Assembly: GCA_035041965.1 (NCBI GenBank)
Contig: JAPYMA010001073.1
Span: forward strand, 1-64,000
Direction of reading: 5' to 3'
Source of the DNA: Anisakis pegreffii
Lineage: Eukaryota; Nematoda; Chromadorea; Rhabditida; Anisakidae
Length of the DNA stretch: 64,000 bases
Part shown: positions 54,801 to 63,750 of the stretch, piece by piece
Numbering within the stretch: the stretch's first letter is position 1
Layout of the letters: every line of letters starts with the position of its first letter
Program-made: the position numbers and the translations under genes
The notes under the pieces: generated by a model
Told to the model about the DNA's origin: nothing
What the model saw: the letters and a program-made list of their open reading frames with translations, nothing else
Databases searched by the model: none

Positions 54801-57428
54801 TCTCTGGCGTTTGACATATTAAATTCCGATTGAACAAAAACAAAACATCAACGTCACAATATCATATCATGACATTACAAGAAGAGTTTGAAATATCCTA
54901 GAACTCTGCTACTGATGATTAAGTAATGAAAGGATCGGAACTGTTCCATTGAATAAATAGATGTAATGTCACATCCATCCATGCATGTAACCAACAGATT
55001 AAATATCAGACTTTCTGATTAGCACTCAACTGATAAATGAATATCACAGCCCTGAAACGAAATGTCTTGCCATTCAATTCCACTAATTGATACAAATTCT
55101 CAATCCACCACCTATCATATGAAAGCATATGAAAGATGAGACCAATTAGCTCAATTTCATTGTAGTTTGACTCGAACGATCAAGCTTCCGAAGAAGCAAA
55201 ATCTCGCAAGATAATGTCAAAATGCGGTGAATTCAACAAATGATCTAACTGAATGTCTTCTGCTCTCAAAACTTAGAACGCAACTACACTTAAATCGATT
55301 ATTCACATGAATTTTAATATTTGTTCAATATTCATTCAACCAGCAATTACAACTCATGACGAGTTTATGTCCTCTATCATCACCTAAGTCACATTCTGCC
55401 TTCCTTAACATCCTTCTTTTCATACACCTAACGATATAAGCGTAGGGGAATCATCCGGCCTCTTGAAAAACTAACTTCGGTGGCTGATTTGGCGGAATTA
55501 CGGATATAGGGCTACTCTCTTTGATCACCCAATGACTTCTAGACTCAAAACGAACCCGAAAATATACTCTGCCTGATAAATTGAACATACGTCCAATATC
55601 TTTCAGAATAGCTGCCTAAAAGAACCGACAATATTGAACCAGTAAACTTAGAGGATCACTAATAAAGAACGATTTCAACGGATGTAAACGGATAGGTCCT
55701 CAGCAATCGGCACATTAAATATTCCACAACTAAGCCGTAAACAATGCCCATTGCCACAAATACTTTGCATACTTCAGCAAAACCGAATACTAATCAAGTA
55801 AATAATCATAACAACGCTAAAGTTGTGCCGATCGGCATATCATCCGCTTAATAATAAGTGTCCGAAATGATATGTAAACCTTCGAATTTTGATAATTCTA
55901 ACTAAATATCAACAGAAAACACAAAATGCAACTGGAAACTAATATGTTCTCGCAAATATCACCAATGATGATAGATCATGAATAAAATCAAATTAGAGTT
56001 TCATGATGAGCACGGATTTGCATCTGAACAATATCATCAAACACCAATCCATCAGAGAACAGAGACAAAGTAAGTAACAACAACTGTACAAACTTCCAGC
56101 CAAGCATTACATTCTCAAGAGATTTTCAATACTCTTTAAGAAACACAATCCCTAATTCAACTCCACTGTCAGTTTGCGTGCTGTACACAGACGAACAATG
56201 AATGAATCGCTCGAATGCCACATTATCAATATAACTTATCGAATAATCTCACTCAAAAAAATTACTTCAAATGAATTTGATTCGTAAACAATTCACAGAA
56301 ATTTTCATGGTTCAGAGTTATTCGACCGAAAATGATCAATTTATACGCTACAGAGAAAATTTGGTGCACTTGCGTTGGCTGGATTTGATTTGAAATTATT
56401 CAGTTGCTGCTGAAAGCTGATATCTCGAATGAACTTCGAACGGATACGAAATAGAGCAGATATCTGAGCTTTTCACTTAAGCGGCTGAAGCTATCCTAGG
56501 AAATCTATCGCAAAATGAATACGATTGATAGACATTACATTACGGTAGTGCATTCAGATAAAAGATTATATCCATTATCACGTAACGATACACTGCTATC
56601 TCTTATTCTGGATATTGTCTAGCTTCCATAATATCACCAAGTTGCTAGGATACAGATAGCTTGCATGCGGAGATCCTTCAATTCCATCGGAAATCCATTG
56701 ACACGGATGATGATGACAATAATGATAATAATGATGCTAATAATGATAGCAATGATAACGCAAACAATATCAATAAATCAAAAAAGTGCATGCATAAAAG
56801 TGAAACGAAATTCGAACCTCTGACGACAATCCGATGTCCAGCCAGATATTCGGCCTCGCATTTGTCGGGCAAAGGGGTTCGTGAGTTCTCCACAAAGAAC
56901 GACACGCTATCTGGCGATAAACCCCATTGTTTCAGCTTGTGATCGAGGCATTCATGAAGTTTTTGCCTCGGTAACGGTTGAACCTTGTCCATTGTTCCGA
57001 GAATTCGCCCTGCAATCAGCTCATAACTAAACAATTTCAGGTTTCTATAGTGACACTGATGCTACTGATTCCACTTTGAATGCGTTCATTTCATTTGAAC
57101 CTTCATCAATTACTCATATTCGCTTGCCAGAAGCATAGCATAACTGAGTGAACTAAGCTACTTCATACAGATCAATGACTTTGTTTTAACTGACTAAATA
57201 CTTGAATTCAAAAACTCATCAGTACGATCTCCCCATGGAAGAATCACTAAAATTCATACAACTTCGAATCTCCTCCGAATCAATCGAGTACAACAAAATC
57301 ACTAGAATATATGATTATGACAGAACAACAAAAGGAAGCGAATACAGACCTTCTTCATCAACATATTCAACATTGAATGTAGTACACTGTTCGAGCCGTC
57401 GATCAAGTTCCATCGAAGGGTAACGACT
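17159..57428 (-). CDS. rhgf-2: PLEKHG5/Syx/Tech-type Rho guanine nucleotide exchange factor, 19 exons over 40 kb
   Basis: The protein would load GTP on Rho-family GTPases through a DH-PH tandem. Nineteen exons join in frame to about 1,188 residues. Residues 10-85 form a Ras-binding-like fold ([13 protein letters not shown], then [20 protein letters not shown] and [19 protein letters not shown]), matching the PLEKHG5 N-terminal domain. The DH domain is about 285-515: [13 protein letters not shown] in place of the usual first helices, [16 protein letters not shown], and [15 protein letters not shown] as CR3. The PH domain is about 517-645 ([24 protein letters not shown], helix with TRKWLEM). 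The tail is rich in Ser, Pro, Asn and His and ends ETSDV*. From memory, C. elegans RHGF-2 is the PLEKHG5-like Rho-1 GEF and binds the PDZ scaffold MPZ-1, which fits the tail. The symbol rests on this architecture, not on a search. The start may be the ATG at 57,413, 15 nt after a TTTTTCAG site. Confidence 0.88.
17474..17885 (-). CDS. rhgf-2: RhoGEF exon 18 (His/Gln/Pro-rich tail)
   Basis: The acceptor is aataattgcag and the donor ACTTC|gtaagt. It encodes [44 protein letters not shown] and finally [17 protein letters not shown]. If the perfect gtaagt donor is not used, a TAA at 17,472-17,470 ends the protein at ...HLETS. With splicing the next exon adds DV. Confidence 0.85.
18348..18510 (-). 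CDS. rhgf-2: RhoGEF exon 17 (Ser-rich tail)
   Basis: The acceptor is gaattgcag and the donor AAAG|gtatgc. It encodes [20 protein letters not shown] then [10 protein letters not shown]. Low complexity; leaves with one base. Confidence 0.83.
18901..19083 (-). CDS. rhgf-2: RhoGEF exon 16 (tail)
   Basis: The acceptor is tgaattgcag and the donor CAA|gtttgt. It encodes [40 protein letters not shown] and [12 protein letters not shown]. The segment [11 protein letters not shown] is the least disordered part of the tail. Phase 0 at both ends. Confidence 0.83.
19442..19712 (-). CDS. rhgf-2: RhoGEF exon 15 (Ser/Pro-rich tail)
   Basis: The acceptor is ttgatttttag and the donor CAG|gtgagg. It encodes [38 protein letters not shown] and MPGTPPPQ, with several TP and SP sites suited to proline-directed kinases. 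Confidence 0.87.
19766..20496. repeat. Related sequence in the two introns flanking RhoGEF exon 14
   Basis: Positions 19,766-19,902 and 20,354-20,496 align along their length (tgcaatttctt, tcatcatga, cataac(a)gaac, and so on) with many substitutions. The exon between is not itself duplicated. Confidence 0.65.
19955..20246 (-). CDS. rhgf-2: RhoGEF exon 14 (disordered tail)
   Basis: The acceptor is tcaattttag and the donor CCAG|gtgatt. It encodes [52 protein letters not shown] and [15 protein letters not shown]. Ser/Arg-rich, with several basic-plus-Ser sites that suit kinases. Flanked by introns of related sequence. Confidence 0.86.
20654..20949 (-). CDS. rhgf-2: RhoGEF exon 13 (disordered tail)
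   Basis: The acceptor is gaaattttcag and the donor CCA|gtgagt. It encodes [20 protein letters not shown], an Asn run, [15 protein letters not shown] and [18 protein letters not shown]. It is low complexity, with no fold. Confidence 0.86.
21102..21237 (-). CDS. rhgf-2: RhoGEF exon 12 (PH domain C-terminal strand and helix)
   Basis: The acceptor is tttgtttcag and the donor CTCAA|gttcgt. It encodes [20 protein letters not shown] and [18 protein letters not shown]; the invariant PH Trp is in RKWLEM. The gttcgt donor, three codons' worth of bases before a gtgatt site, is the one that keeps phase with exon 13. Confidence 0.9.
21536..21671 (-). CDS. rhgf-2: RhoGEF exon 11 (PH domain core)
   Basis: The acceptor is gttattgcag and the donor TATT|gtaagt. 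It encodes [20 protein letters not shown] then [15 protein letters not shown], a clear match to the PLEKHG5 pattern (VYCFLFTDLLL.TK ... R.(I/L).PP). Confidence 0.94.
21893..22018 (-). CDS. rhgf-2: RhoGEF exon 10 (PH domain start)
   Basis: The acceptor is attttttcag and the donor AAG|gttggt. It encodes [20 protein letters not shown] and [16 protein letters not shown], the first PH strands. Phase 0 at both ends. Confidence 0.9.
22343..22480 (-). CDS. rhgf-2: RhoGEF exon 9 (end of DH, DH-PH linker helix)
   Basis: The acceptor is gtttgttcag and the donor AAG|gtttct. It encodes [40 protein letters not shown] and FEK; the (I/V)ESY(D/E) block precedes the PH domain in PLEKHG5-type proteins. Confidence 0.92.
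22490..22790. repeat. Imperfect repeats of ttcatcttatt/atcatt units in intron 8
   Basis: Variants of cattcatctta(t/a)tgatca and tatcaatat(a/c) recur through the interval. AT-rich satellite-like filler. Confidence 0.6.
22953..23096 (-). CDS. rhgf-2: RhoGEF exon 8 (DH CR3, the GTPase-binding helix)
   Basis: The acceptor is attactttcag and the donor CAG|gtagat. It encodes [18 protein letters not shown] followed by [20 protein letters not shown], the most conserved DH segment. The reading frame continues upstream of the acceptor, but the splice to exon 7 gives the canonical FKEFVAWAE join. Confidence 0.96.
23865..24027 (-). CDS. rhgf-2: RhoGEF exon 7 (DH domain)
   Basis: The acceptor is aacttttcag and the donor GCG|gtttgt. 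It encodes [35 protein letters not shown] and [13 protein letters not shown], the middle DH helices. Confidence 0.92.
24358..24524 (-). CDS. rhgf-2: RhoGEF exon 6 (DH domain)
   Basis: The acceptor is aatgattcag and the donor CGAG|gtgaat. It encodes [36 protein letters not shown] and [15 protein letters not shown]. Enters in phase 0 and leaves with two bases. Confidence 0.9.
24900..24948. repeat. (ATT)n microsatellite
   Basis: Runs of attattatta with interruptions lie in the intron between RhoGEF exons 5 and 6. Confidence 0.85.
25029..25428 (-). CDS. rhgf-2: RhoGEF exon 5 (linker and first DH helix)
   Basis: The donor is CAG|gttcgt. The acceptor is taken as caattttcaattag (25,429-25,430); an in-frame alternative, atcag, lies 15 nt upstream. 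It encodes a Thr/Gly-rich linker, [20 protein letters not shown] and [20 protein letters not shown], then [17 protein letters not shown], the CR1 helix of the DH domain, which resembles PLEKHG5. Confidence 0.88.
25429..28110. other. rhgf-2: RhoGEF intron 4; no firm gene
   Basis: A 2.7-kb intron. It holds a short direct repeat (ataaccaaat(a/g)aaccaataca near 25,468 and 25,727) and a CpG-richer patch near 27,770-27,840 with about 69 open codons on the minus strand. Confidence 0.6.
28111..28247 (-). CDS. rhgf-2: RhoGEF exon 4 (Ser/Thr-rich linker)
   Basis: The acceptor is aaaatttcag and the donor TTGAA|gtaagt. Starts in phase 0 and encodes [19 protein letters not shown] then [19 protein letters not shown]. 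It leaves with two bases, matching exon 5. Confidence 0.8.
36320..36421 (-). other. Coding-like patch with a hydrophobic segment (unassigned)
   Basis: A good acceptor (ttttgttcag) and donor (CGCGCAG|gtgaaa) bound 102 nt reading [17 protein letters not shown] then [16 protein letters not shown], which is membrane-like. Its entry phase matches the exit of the patch at 37.9 kb. A 99-codon frame overlaps it on the plus strand, so the evidence is weak. Confidence 0.22.
37914..38044 (-). other. Coding-like patch (unassigned)
   Basis: Between an acceptor-like gaaatgtcag and a donor-like CG|gtaatt there are 43 open codons: [36 protein letters not shown] and FPGTNR. Phase 0 in, two bases out; it does not fit between RhoGEF exons 3 and 4. 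May be a nested minus-strand gene, an alternative first exon spliced to exon 5, or chance. Confidence 0.25.
39308..39420 (+). CDS. Candidate plus-strand first exon with a JUN-like motif, nested in the RhoGEF intron
   Basis: The acceptor is attgttcttttag and the donor GTGCAA|gtaaat. The ATG at 39,334 follows the acceptor by 26 nt and gives [20 protein letters not shown], then YALTANRVQ (29 codons, phase 0 exit). SPDxGxLxLxSxxL(D/E)xI resembles the JUN segment around its JNK sites (SPDVGLLKLASPELERLI). I found no basic-zipper exon downstream in the window, so the gene is incomplete, degenerate or misread. Confidence 0.33.
43417..43548 (-). CDS. Candidate alternative exon, phase 0/0, in RhoGEF intron 3
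   Basis: The frame runs from an ATG ([18 protein letters not shown]) through [20 protein letters not shown] to ADDFIK and the donor AAG|gtgatt. A TAA lies directly before the ATG. An internal acceptor (cgtttgtcacag) would instead let it act as a cassette exon starting SESNLLSAR. Both ends are phase 0, exactly as needed between RhoGEF exons 3 and 4. RRLSQS resembles a basophilic kinase site. Codons are GC-rich for the region. Confidence 0.42.
47195..47331 (-). CDS. rhgf-2: RhoGEF exon 3 (Ser/Arg-rich linker)
   Basis: The acceptor is gagagtatttcag; the donor is AAA|gtggtt, or GTG|gttggt three bases later. It enters with two bases and leaves in phase 0, exactly what exons 2 and 4 require. The peptide includes [20 protein letters not shown] and [18 protein letters not shown], with GC-rich codons unlike the surrounding intron. 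It replaces the linker after the RBD in PLEKHG5. No domain of its own confirms it. Confidence 0.62.
47498..47588. repeat. attatca/cattat low-complexity tract
   Basis: Repeated atcattatc, ttattatca and attattacc units. Confidence 0.8.
48798..48830. repeat. (CAG)n microsatellite
   Basis: Nine uninterrupted CAG units, then TAG and CAG. Preceded by a run ending TTTTTGCAG that resembles a splice acceptor, but no frame extends far beyond it. Confidence 0.95.
50227..50318. repeat. Dispersed direct repeat, copy A
   Basis: Shares aatttaatcaagtagagcat and the following catcattccactcaactcgg with copy B at 51,918, then diverges slightly; it has about 12 extra bases relative to copy B. Confidence 0.9.
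51123..51149. repeat. (ATTCA)n microsatellite
   Basis: Five tandem attca units. Confidence 0.9.
51918..51997. repeat. Dispersed direct repeat, copy B
   Basis: Second copy of the 50,227 repeat. The first 42 bases are identical, ending at ctcggactta. Confidence 0.9.
55451..55615 (-). pseudogene. Well-preserved but unidentified coding segment, possibly a mobile-element remnant or exon
   Basis: After an acceptor-like cggttcttttag, 54 codons stay open to a [57 protein letters not shown]. The composition is protein-like and GC-rich for the region. The same frame is open further upstream ([18 protein letters not shown]) but broken by a TAG at the acceptor, and other nearby pieces lie in shifted frames. 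This fits either a spliced exon or a decayed element. I cannot name the family. Its phases do not fit the RhoGEF junction around it. Confidence 0.4.
56698..56780. repeat. gataat/gatgat low-complexity tract
   Basis: Runs of gatgatgat and aatgataat directly after RhoGEF exon 2. Confidence 0.85.
56818..57009 (-). CDS. rhgf-2: RhoGEF exon 2 (Ras-binding-like domain)
   Basis: The acceptor is gctgattgcag and the donor AGAG|gttcga. It encodes [39 protein letters not shown] and [19 protein letters not shown]. The pattern of a helix, G(L/I), a strand, PL and a terminal GH.(I/L).V is that of RBD folds. Confidence 0.85.
57350..57428 (-). CDS. rhgf-2: RhoGEF exon 1 (likely start; first strand of the RBD-like fold)
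   Basis: The acceptor is tcctttttcag and the donor GAAG|gtctgt. The ATG at 57,413-57,411 gives [29 protein letters not shown] aligns with the first strand of the PLEKHG5 domain. It leaves with one base, matching exon 2. Upstream coding exons cannot be excluded. Confidence 0.72.
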
Positions 57429-57442
57429 CTGAAAAAGGATTT
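57429..57442 (-). promoter_or_regulatory. rhgf-2: Putative trans-splice acceptor of the RhoGEF
   Basis: A pyrimidine run ending TTTTTCAG lies 15 nt before the ATG at 57,413. This spacing resembles the PTR gene. It could instead be an ordinary acceptor for an upstream exon. Confidence 0.4.
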
Positions 57443-60400
57443 CTTTGAAAACTTTGATCAATCACCATCTCAATTATAATCACGGGAAGGCAAACACTAC
57501 TCAAAAGAACTTCTCCAGTTACTGATTGAAATATACACCATCAACGGTGACTGACAGTCTTTTCATTGAAGTATCACCGTTTCGTATTTCCAGCTGTCTT
57601 TCTAGGACACTGTCGAAATATTTCCTCAAACCAGTAGTTCTTGTCTGCATTCCGAAACATTTTGGAACCATTTTTTTTGAGAGAGAGAGAGTAAAAAACT
57701 TGTCACAATCAACTTCTCTGAAACACTAGAGGTAATATGAACTGCTCAAATAAAACTTATGCAATACGAATTCTCCTGCATAAATGCAACAAGATATGAA
57801 CGTATCACCATCCTGCCCACAAGAGAATAAGATTTGTTTTCTTAAACCTTCATTGAGATTGATGAGTGAGATAGACAGACGTACACTTAAGAAATGTACC
57901 ACCACCACTTTGCACAATGGCTCGAAAGCAAACACCGATTGAAACTTAAACTTTGCAAAATCTCCAAGCCCAAAAAATATGATACTAATGGGAATGCTCG
58001 TGAAATGGAAGAGTTAAAGAGCTTCTGACTACGACGACGAAAATGAAGCAAGAGAAGATAAAATCAAAGAACTCTCAACAAATGCAATGCTAACAAAATG
58101 ATAATAAATTAAAAAATAATGAGAGATAACACAAACAATTACAACAACGAAAACGATCCTACTGAATAAATGATTGAAAGACTGAGTGAAGAATCGAATG
58201 CATCGATGAAGACTTATTGTTATTTGTCGATGTTCACTCGTCATAATACACATAAGTTCATGTTTTATAAATGTGTATTTCTGCAACTAAACGAAACAAA
58301 AAAATTTCTTCTCAGTTCACTGATTCTTCATGCCTATTTGTTTGTCTATTTCTTAGGTAAACAAACTTGTTAAGTAACGAACTGAGCCACGGATGTGCCA
58401 CCACATCTCTTCCTTCACTACTCCACTATCGGAAATTCAATGAAATGCAACCTGATAATCCCCCCGGCCCACCTAACAGTGCAAAGCGCAAGAAGCGAAC
58501 TCAAACAGTATGATCAGAGAACACAAGTAGAAACTGAATACTTTCCAACAGCAAAAAATTGCTCAAAATTTCCACAAAAATCTCAAAATACCACCTATTT
58601 AACAGAAATATATCTGTATATCACCGCAAAAATTCAATATCCTGAAAAAAAAACAAAAAACAAAAACAAACAATCGCACAGATTTGGATGGCAGGTACGG
58701 TTGGTTACCTTTTGTAAAGTGACACCATCACTGAGTGAACAGCTACGATTCATTTAGTTCAAAATATATTATATAGAACACTTACGATATGATACACATC
58801 ACAATAACGTCAGAATATTTTTCTTTCCATTTTTCAATAAAACAGTTTCTTTTTTGACTTCTAACAGCACGAATAATTTTTCCATTTCAAGCTGTTCATC
58901 GCTTCTAAAATATTATTTGCGAAAAATGCGCAATTAAATGGCAGGAAAATGGCTCAAACAAACGGAAAGAAGACAAATTTTCCATTGTTTTGGAATTTTC
59001 AAAATCTCGAATTCAAATCTCAAAATCACATTTTCAAATCTGTTATTTTCTAATAACAGCGTGACAATTCAAACGATAATGACAATTCACTCCATCATTC
59101 GAACTAAATTCCACAAAAAGCAAAACGAAATTCCAACTCTTTGCTCAACACTGCTCCAGTAAACCATCGAACGACGACACTAGCATTGAAGTATCGAATT
59201 GCAGCAGCACTTCGGAACGAACGCAGAATCGCTATTTCATCAAGTAATCCATAGTTCTTGTCTCCTCTTTCAACACCATACAAAAAGCGCTCTTCACTGC
59301 TCTTTCACTCTTCTATATTCCTCCTAACTCGATAAAAAAAATCTCGACAAAACTTTTCTTCACGTTATCTTCATTACCGCAAACTCGAACTCATCTATAA
59401 CCTCATCAATCTAATTTAAGATTTCATTTCACACAAGTCTACCGAAACCTCAAGTTGAATACAATGCTTCGAAGTTGACATTAAGCTGAACAACGAACCT
59501 GTTTTTTGCATTAGCTCAAATTTGATCAATTGATAACGAACAAACTCATGTCAGTGATATATTGCCACAGACGTTATCATATCAGTCTATTAGCTCACAA
59601 TCAGTATAATCAGCTGGAAGCCCCTGAGAGCAATTCAAATTCAATCTCTTCACATGTTATTCAGCGTGATCCTCAATCCTATAGCTTAATCAAAACAAAT
59701 GATAAAACGTAACCAAAACACATAAATCTAAATGACATCATTGTGGCCGCTGATTAAACGCAAACAAAACCCATTGTAACAGACGAAAACATCTGTAAAT
59801 TGGAGAATCGAATGCTTTCTGAAGACAACGACGATCACTTACACGAATTAATCTGAATTTTTGCGCATTTCCAGTCTCATAATATGATTCAAAAATTTAG
59901 CACAACAAACGCAACACAAAATTTATCTCAGTTCCAATTTGTACCAGCAGCATCACACACTAAATACCTTGATGAAGTGTTCTTCTCAGATATACGCTTC
60001 ATCTCATAAACCATGAAATTGATTCCCAAAAAACAATCACAACTAAACAAAAATTCCAGATTTCACGAATCTAATCAATCTCAAAATCTTCACAAATTCT
60101 CCATCTACACATACAGATATATTTCTGTCAAAATAGACATTTTTAGCCGAGCCGTGTGAGCTGAGCCGTAAGAAATTGTTCACCTTAAGAAATATAAATG
60201 AATGATAGGTCGTAATGGTTACAAGGACTAAAACGATCAAAAAGAGGCCTATCTACCTGAGAATCACACAGTTATCAAGTAAAAAAAGAAAGAAGGAAAC
60301 ATCCAGTAATTTCATAGTTCAATAACCATTTCCACCCGCATATCGCCGCAGTTCAAGCAGGTATACCTACTACTGCCTTAACTATGCAATAGAATGTGAA

Positions 60401-61959
60401 CAATCAAGCTCAATTACCATCTTATTTCTTCATTTCATTCCTCTCAGAATCTGCTGCTGCTATTAGTGTGTTATTATTACTGCTTGCTATTATTATGCAT
60501 TACTTTCAGAGTGCATTTGCTAATTATTGCATACCAACAAAATTCACCGATTCTATTCAAAAAGATCACCATCATCATCATCATCTTCTCTCTCATTCGA
60601 TGAAATCAGATAGATCATTTGAAAAAACTCGAAATGACCATGAACGATGAATATTCTTTCTTCACCCAAAATTTTCCTATGCCTCATCACATCTTGAACC
60701 CTTCAACAGAACACTATTATCCTACTCTTATCAGCAGTATCAAACTTTCGTGGACATAATGTAATCAACTGACTTTCTTTCAAAAAACTTATCATCTGAC
60801 AATGAATATTTTCAATAGTTTCTCTAAAAGATTGGTTTTCCATTCGTGAAAGGATATCAAATCACGCCAATCACCAACAATTACACCTACTTTGCTTTCT
60901 CACTAACTACCTGGTAACAATATAGTTATTATATCATGCTATACTATCAGTATTATGAATGTTCAACTATACTAAATCTCATTTTCCCCTCAGTTCAATC
61001 GCAAATCCTATTCAAGTACGCCGTATTACAATTAGGGGGAGAGGATTTGGCCTTAAAGGTTTGTCCGATCTGGTACTGAAGAGATGCAATCCTACATTCC
61101 AATCCTACCGAAGATTTCCCAAATTTTCCAAGTTATTCCGAATTCACACAGTATCTTCCTCAATCCCATTGCGTCGCCAACAAAACACTCGCTATCATAC
61201 TCATCAAAACCGAATTATCTAATAAATAGATCTTATGAGATGATCTGAAATTCTAATGAGCAAATTCACATCGCGAATGTAATAATTTCAACTCAAAATT
61301 GCAATATTATTACTATTGTATTGTATTGTACATGAACGATTCAAAAACAAACCATACACACTGACTTGACTGCATTGTGAATGTTGATCGATAAACATGT
61401 TTGATCAGATAATACAATTAATCGATTTGTTGTGTATTTATTATAGACCTATTGCTACTATTGGTACTGCGCACCTGCCTGCTCTATGAATGATTACATG
61501 AGCGGATAAACGAAATGAGAGCAGGCGGATCAGCTCTAGTTAAGAGCGATTTACAGACGGTTGTAAAGTTGAGTGTCAACGAGCTTGTTCGCATAGATTT
61601 TATGTGAAAAATGCGCCTTTCAGTGAATCAATCATAAATCATGCACGCTCGACAAACACTTGTTTTACATTACTGATGAGTGAATTTTATGAAGATATTT
61701 ATCACATCATCATTACACATCCTATAGATCTTATTCGATGAATTATTAGAATGACTCAAAACCGTACACAAATCCGAGGTTAGCAAATGGTTTTTTTTCA
61801 GGGATATTCGAGGAAATTTCGGAAAACGCTAAAAAAAATTCGAAAGGAAAACTTCATCAGAAGAAACTTCAGCTTTGTGCATCTAATAGAGTTTTCATAT
61901 GAACAACAGTTTGAGTCGATAATGCGATCATCCAATTCTTCAGAAAACACTTCAGAAAA

Positions 61960-62083
61960 AGAAAAATACCAAACTTCCTCAAAAAATACCAAACATAGAA
62001 AATACCAAACTTTACTAAAATGCTAAACCTTACCAAAAAATACCAAAAATGCCAATCTTCACAGAAAAAAAACCAAACTTTCA
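61960..62083. repeat. Degenerate AAAATACCAAACTT repeat
   Basis: The motif (a)aaataccaaac(tt) and close variants recur about eight times at irregular 13-20 nt spacing. Confidence 0.8.
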
Positions 62084-63239
62084 TTCGTCATGTTTGAATA
62101 CAACACTCTCAGTAGTCAGTTGATTATGATTGATGCTCACCGAATTGTACCTGTTCGCTTCATTAATAATATGCTACACACCAATTATATTATATACTCC
62201 TAGTATACTTCACACCAACTGCATTAGATCAACACACCTTACAATGAAAATAAAATTTCACATTATTTACTCGATAAGGTGTTAGAATCTACAAGCAAAT
62301 AAACTCACACAACACAATCAAAAATTCAAACAACTTATACACTTATCCTATGTTTATTCTTATACTTAAATATTCAATCGAATGTAACCAATCTAATAAC
62401 GACGATGCGATCGATGCATCAATCTCAATTCGGTTTCAAATTGTTCATTGCGCTAAGTGAATAAATATTTTAATAACTTTTACCAATATATCTGCGCTAT
62501 TATCTCATAACCACTATGCGTTTGTATACATACACATAAATGCACAACTATTATCCTAGTTGACATGATACATTACCATGGATTCATACATTTTCTACTG
62601 TATAATATCACCACTCAGTTGATTCTTTCTAATCAAAACTCTCAACTTGTTCATGTCACAGTCACCTTATTTTACTTTAAACAAACTTCTGTTCAAACTC
62701 TCATCTCTACATTCTCAAAATACAGCTACCTGTATAAATACCTCATCATATACATGTCCTTTCATCACCTGTGGTTCTTACTTACAATGTAGCTAAACCA
62801 ATCAAGAGGATATTCAAATATCAACACTTATAATCAAGCCATTCCTACCAAACAATCCTAGATCTCAGCTAACAATAAGCCAAATATAATATCCCATGAA
62901 ATAAATGTAACATAATCCTGGACCGGATAATGTTATGTACATATACAAATATGTTTGAATTATGTATTGTCTGTTGGATTTACTGGCCGCATTCATCTGC
63001 ACAACGTATGCTGATTTATGCCTCCTACACGACATTCACCCCCACCTATCATAAATATTCAAACCATCAAGTAACGAGAACATCAAACTCTGAACGGCAC
63101 CAATCACTAATTGAAATTCAGAACGTCTCGATAATTTGAGACTTTTAGCAAAAATACTACTAATATGCAAAAGTACCACTTAACCTCATCTAACACAGTA
63201 TACTTGCAGATCGTTTTCACTAATAATACAAAACTAATA

Positions 63240-63352
63240 TCATGGTACCATGGTAACCATCATGATAATAAAAGGTAATAATATAATGGTAATAATATAA
63301 AGTTATAATAATGATAATAACATCATAATAATGGTAATACTACAAAGTTATC
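63240..63352. repeat. Low-complexity tract with catggtaccatg palindrome
   Basis: Starts with a palindrome, then repeats ggtaataatataa and aatgataat units. Confidence 0.8.
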
Positions 63353-63750
63353 AAGGAAATATCTGTGGATGATAACATGATTATACTCTGATCCTATATA
63401 GCAAATCCTTTCCAGATATTCGAGCAAACTTCCTCTATTAACATTACTGATCACTCGACTAGTCCGTTTGCGGTGAAACTATTTACGTCAATAACTTTTT
63501 CGAAACTTCCTGAATGTCACATGGAATTTTTCCGTTGTTTTTGAGAAGCGATAGATTCGTTCGCCTGCTGGACTTTGGATTAACAATTGAACGAAGATAT
63601 TCATTTCCATTGCAGCAAAGAACGATAAACTTAACTCTAATTCAATTTAAGTTATCGTGTTAATTTGTTGTTTATTTGATTAACGCATACAACAGGCGCT
63701 GCTCCCGAAATGAATTCGTCAACAATTTCTAAGCTTCCGATCAGCAGATC

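Larger units (their letters stand above)
47332..56817. other. rhgf-2: 9.5-kb RhoGEF intron 2
   Basis: Holds microsatellites, a dispersed direct repeat (50.2/51.9 kb) and one coding-like remnant at 55.5 kb. No exon that must belong to the RhoGEF was seen. Confidence 0.6.
57443..63750. other. Spacer upstream of the RhoGEF; no supported gene
   Basis: AT-rich, with chance frames up to 120 codons (58,395, plus strand) showing no domain. A 9-bp stem (gcctgctct/agagcaggc, 61,477-61,526) and a degenerate repeat at 61,960 are the only structured items noticed. Confidence 0.6.

Noticed and set aside
58706..58727. Mini-exon candidate upstream of the RhoGEF RBD
   Set aside because: A splice-like pair could encode a few residues in phase with exon 2, but the exon at 57,350-57,428 supplies the expected first RBD strand (CTTFNVEYV) with better signals.
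58395..58757. 120-codon plus-strand frame
   Set aside because: Low-complexity Lys/Asn-rich segments, no domain, and no neighbouring exon that fits.
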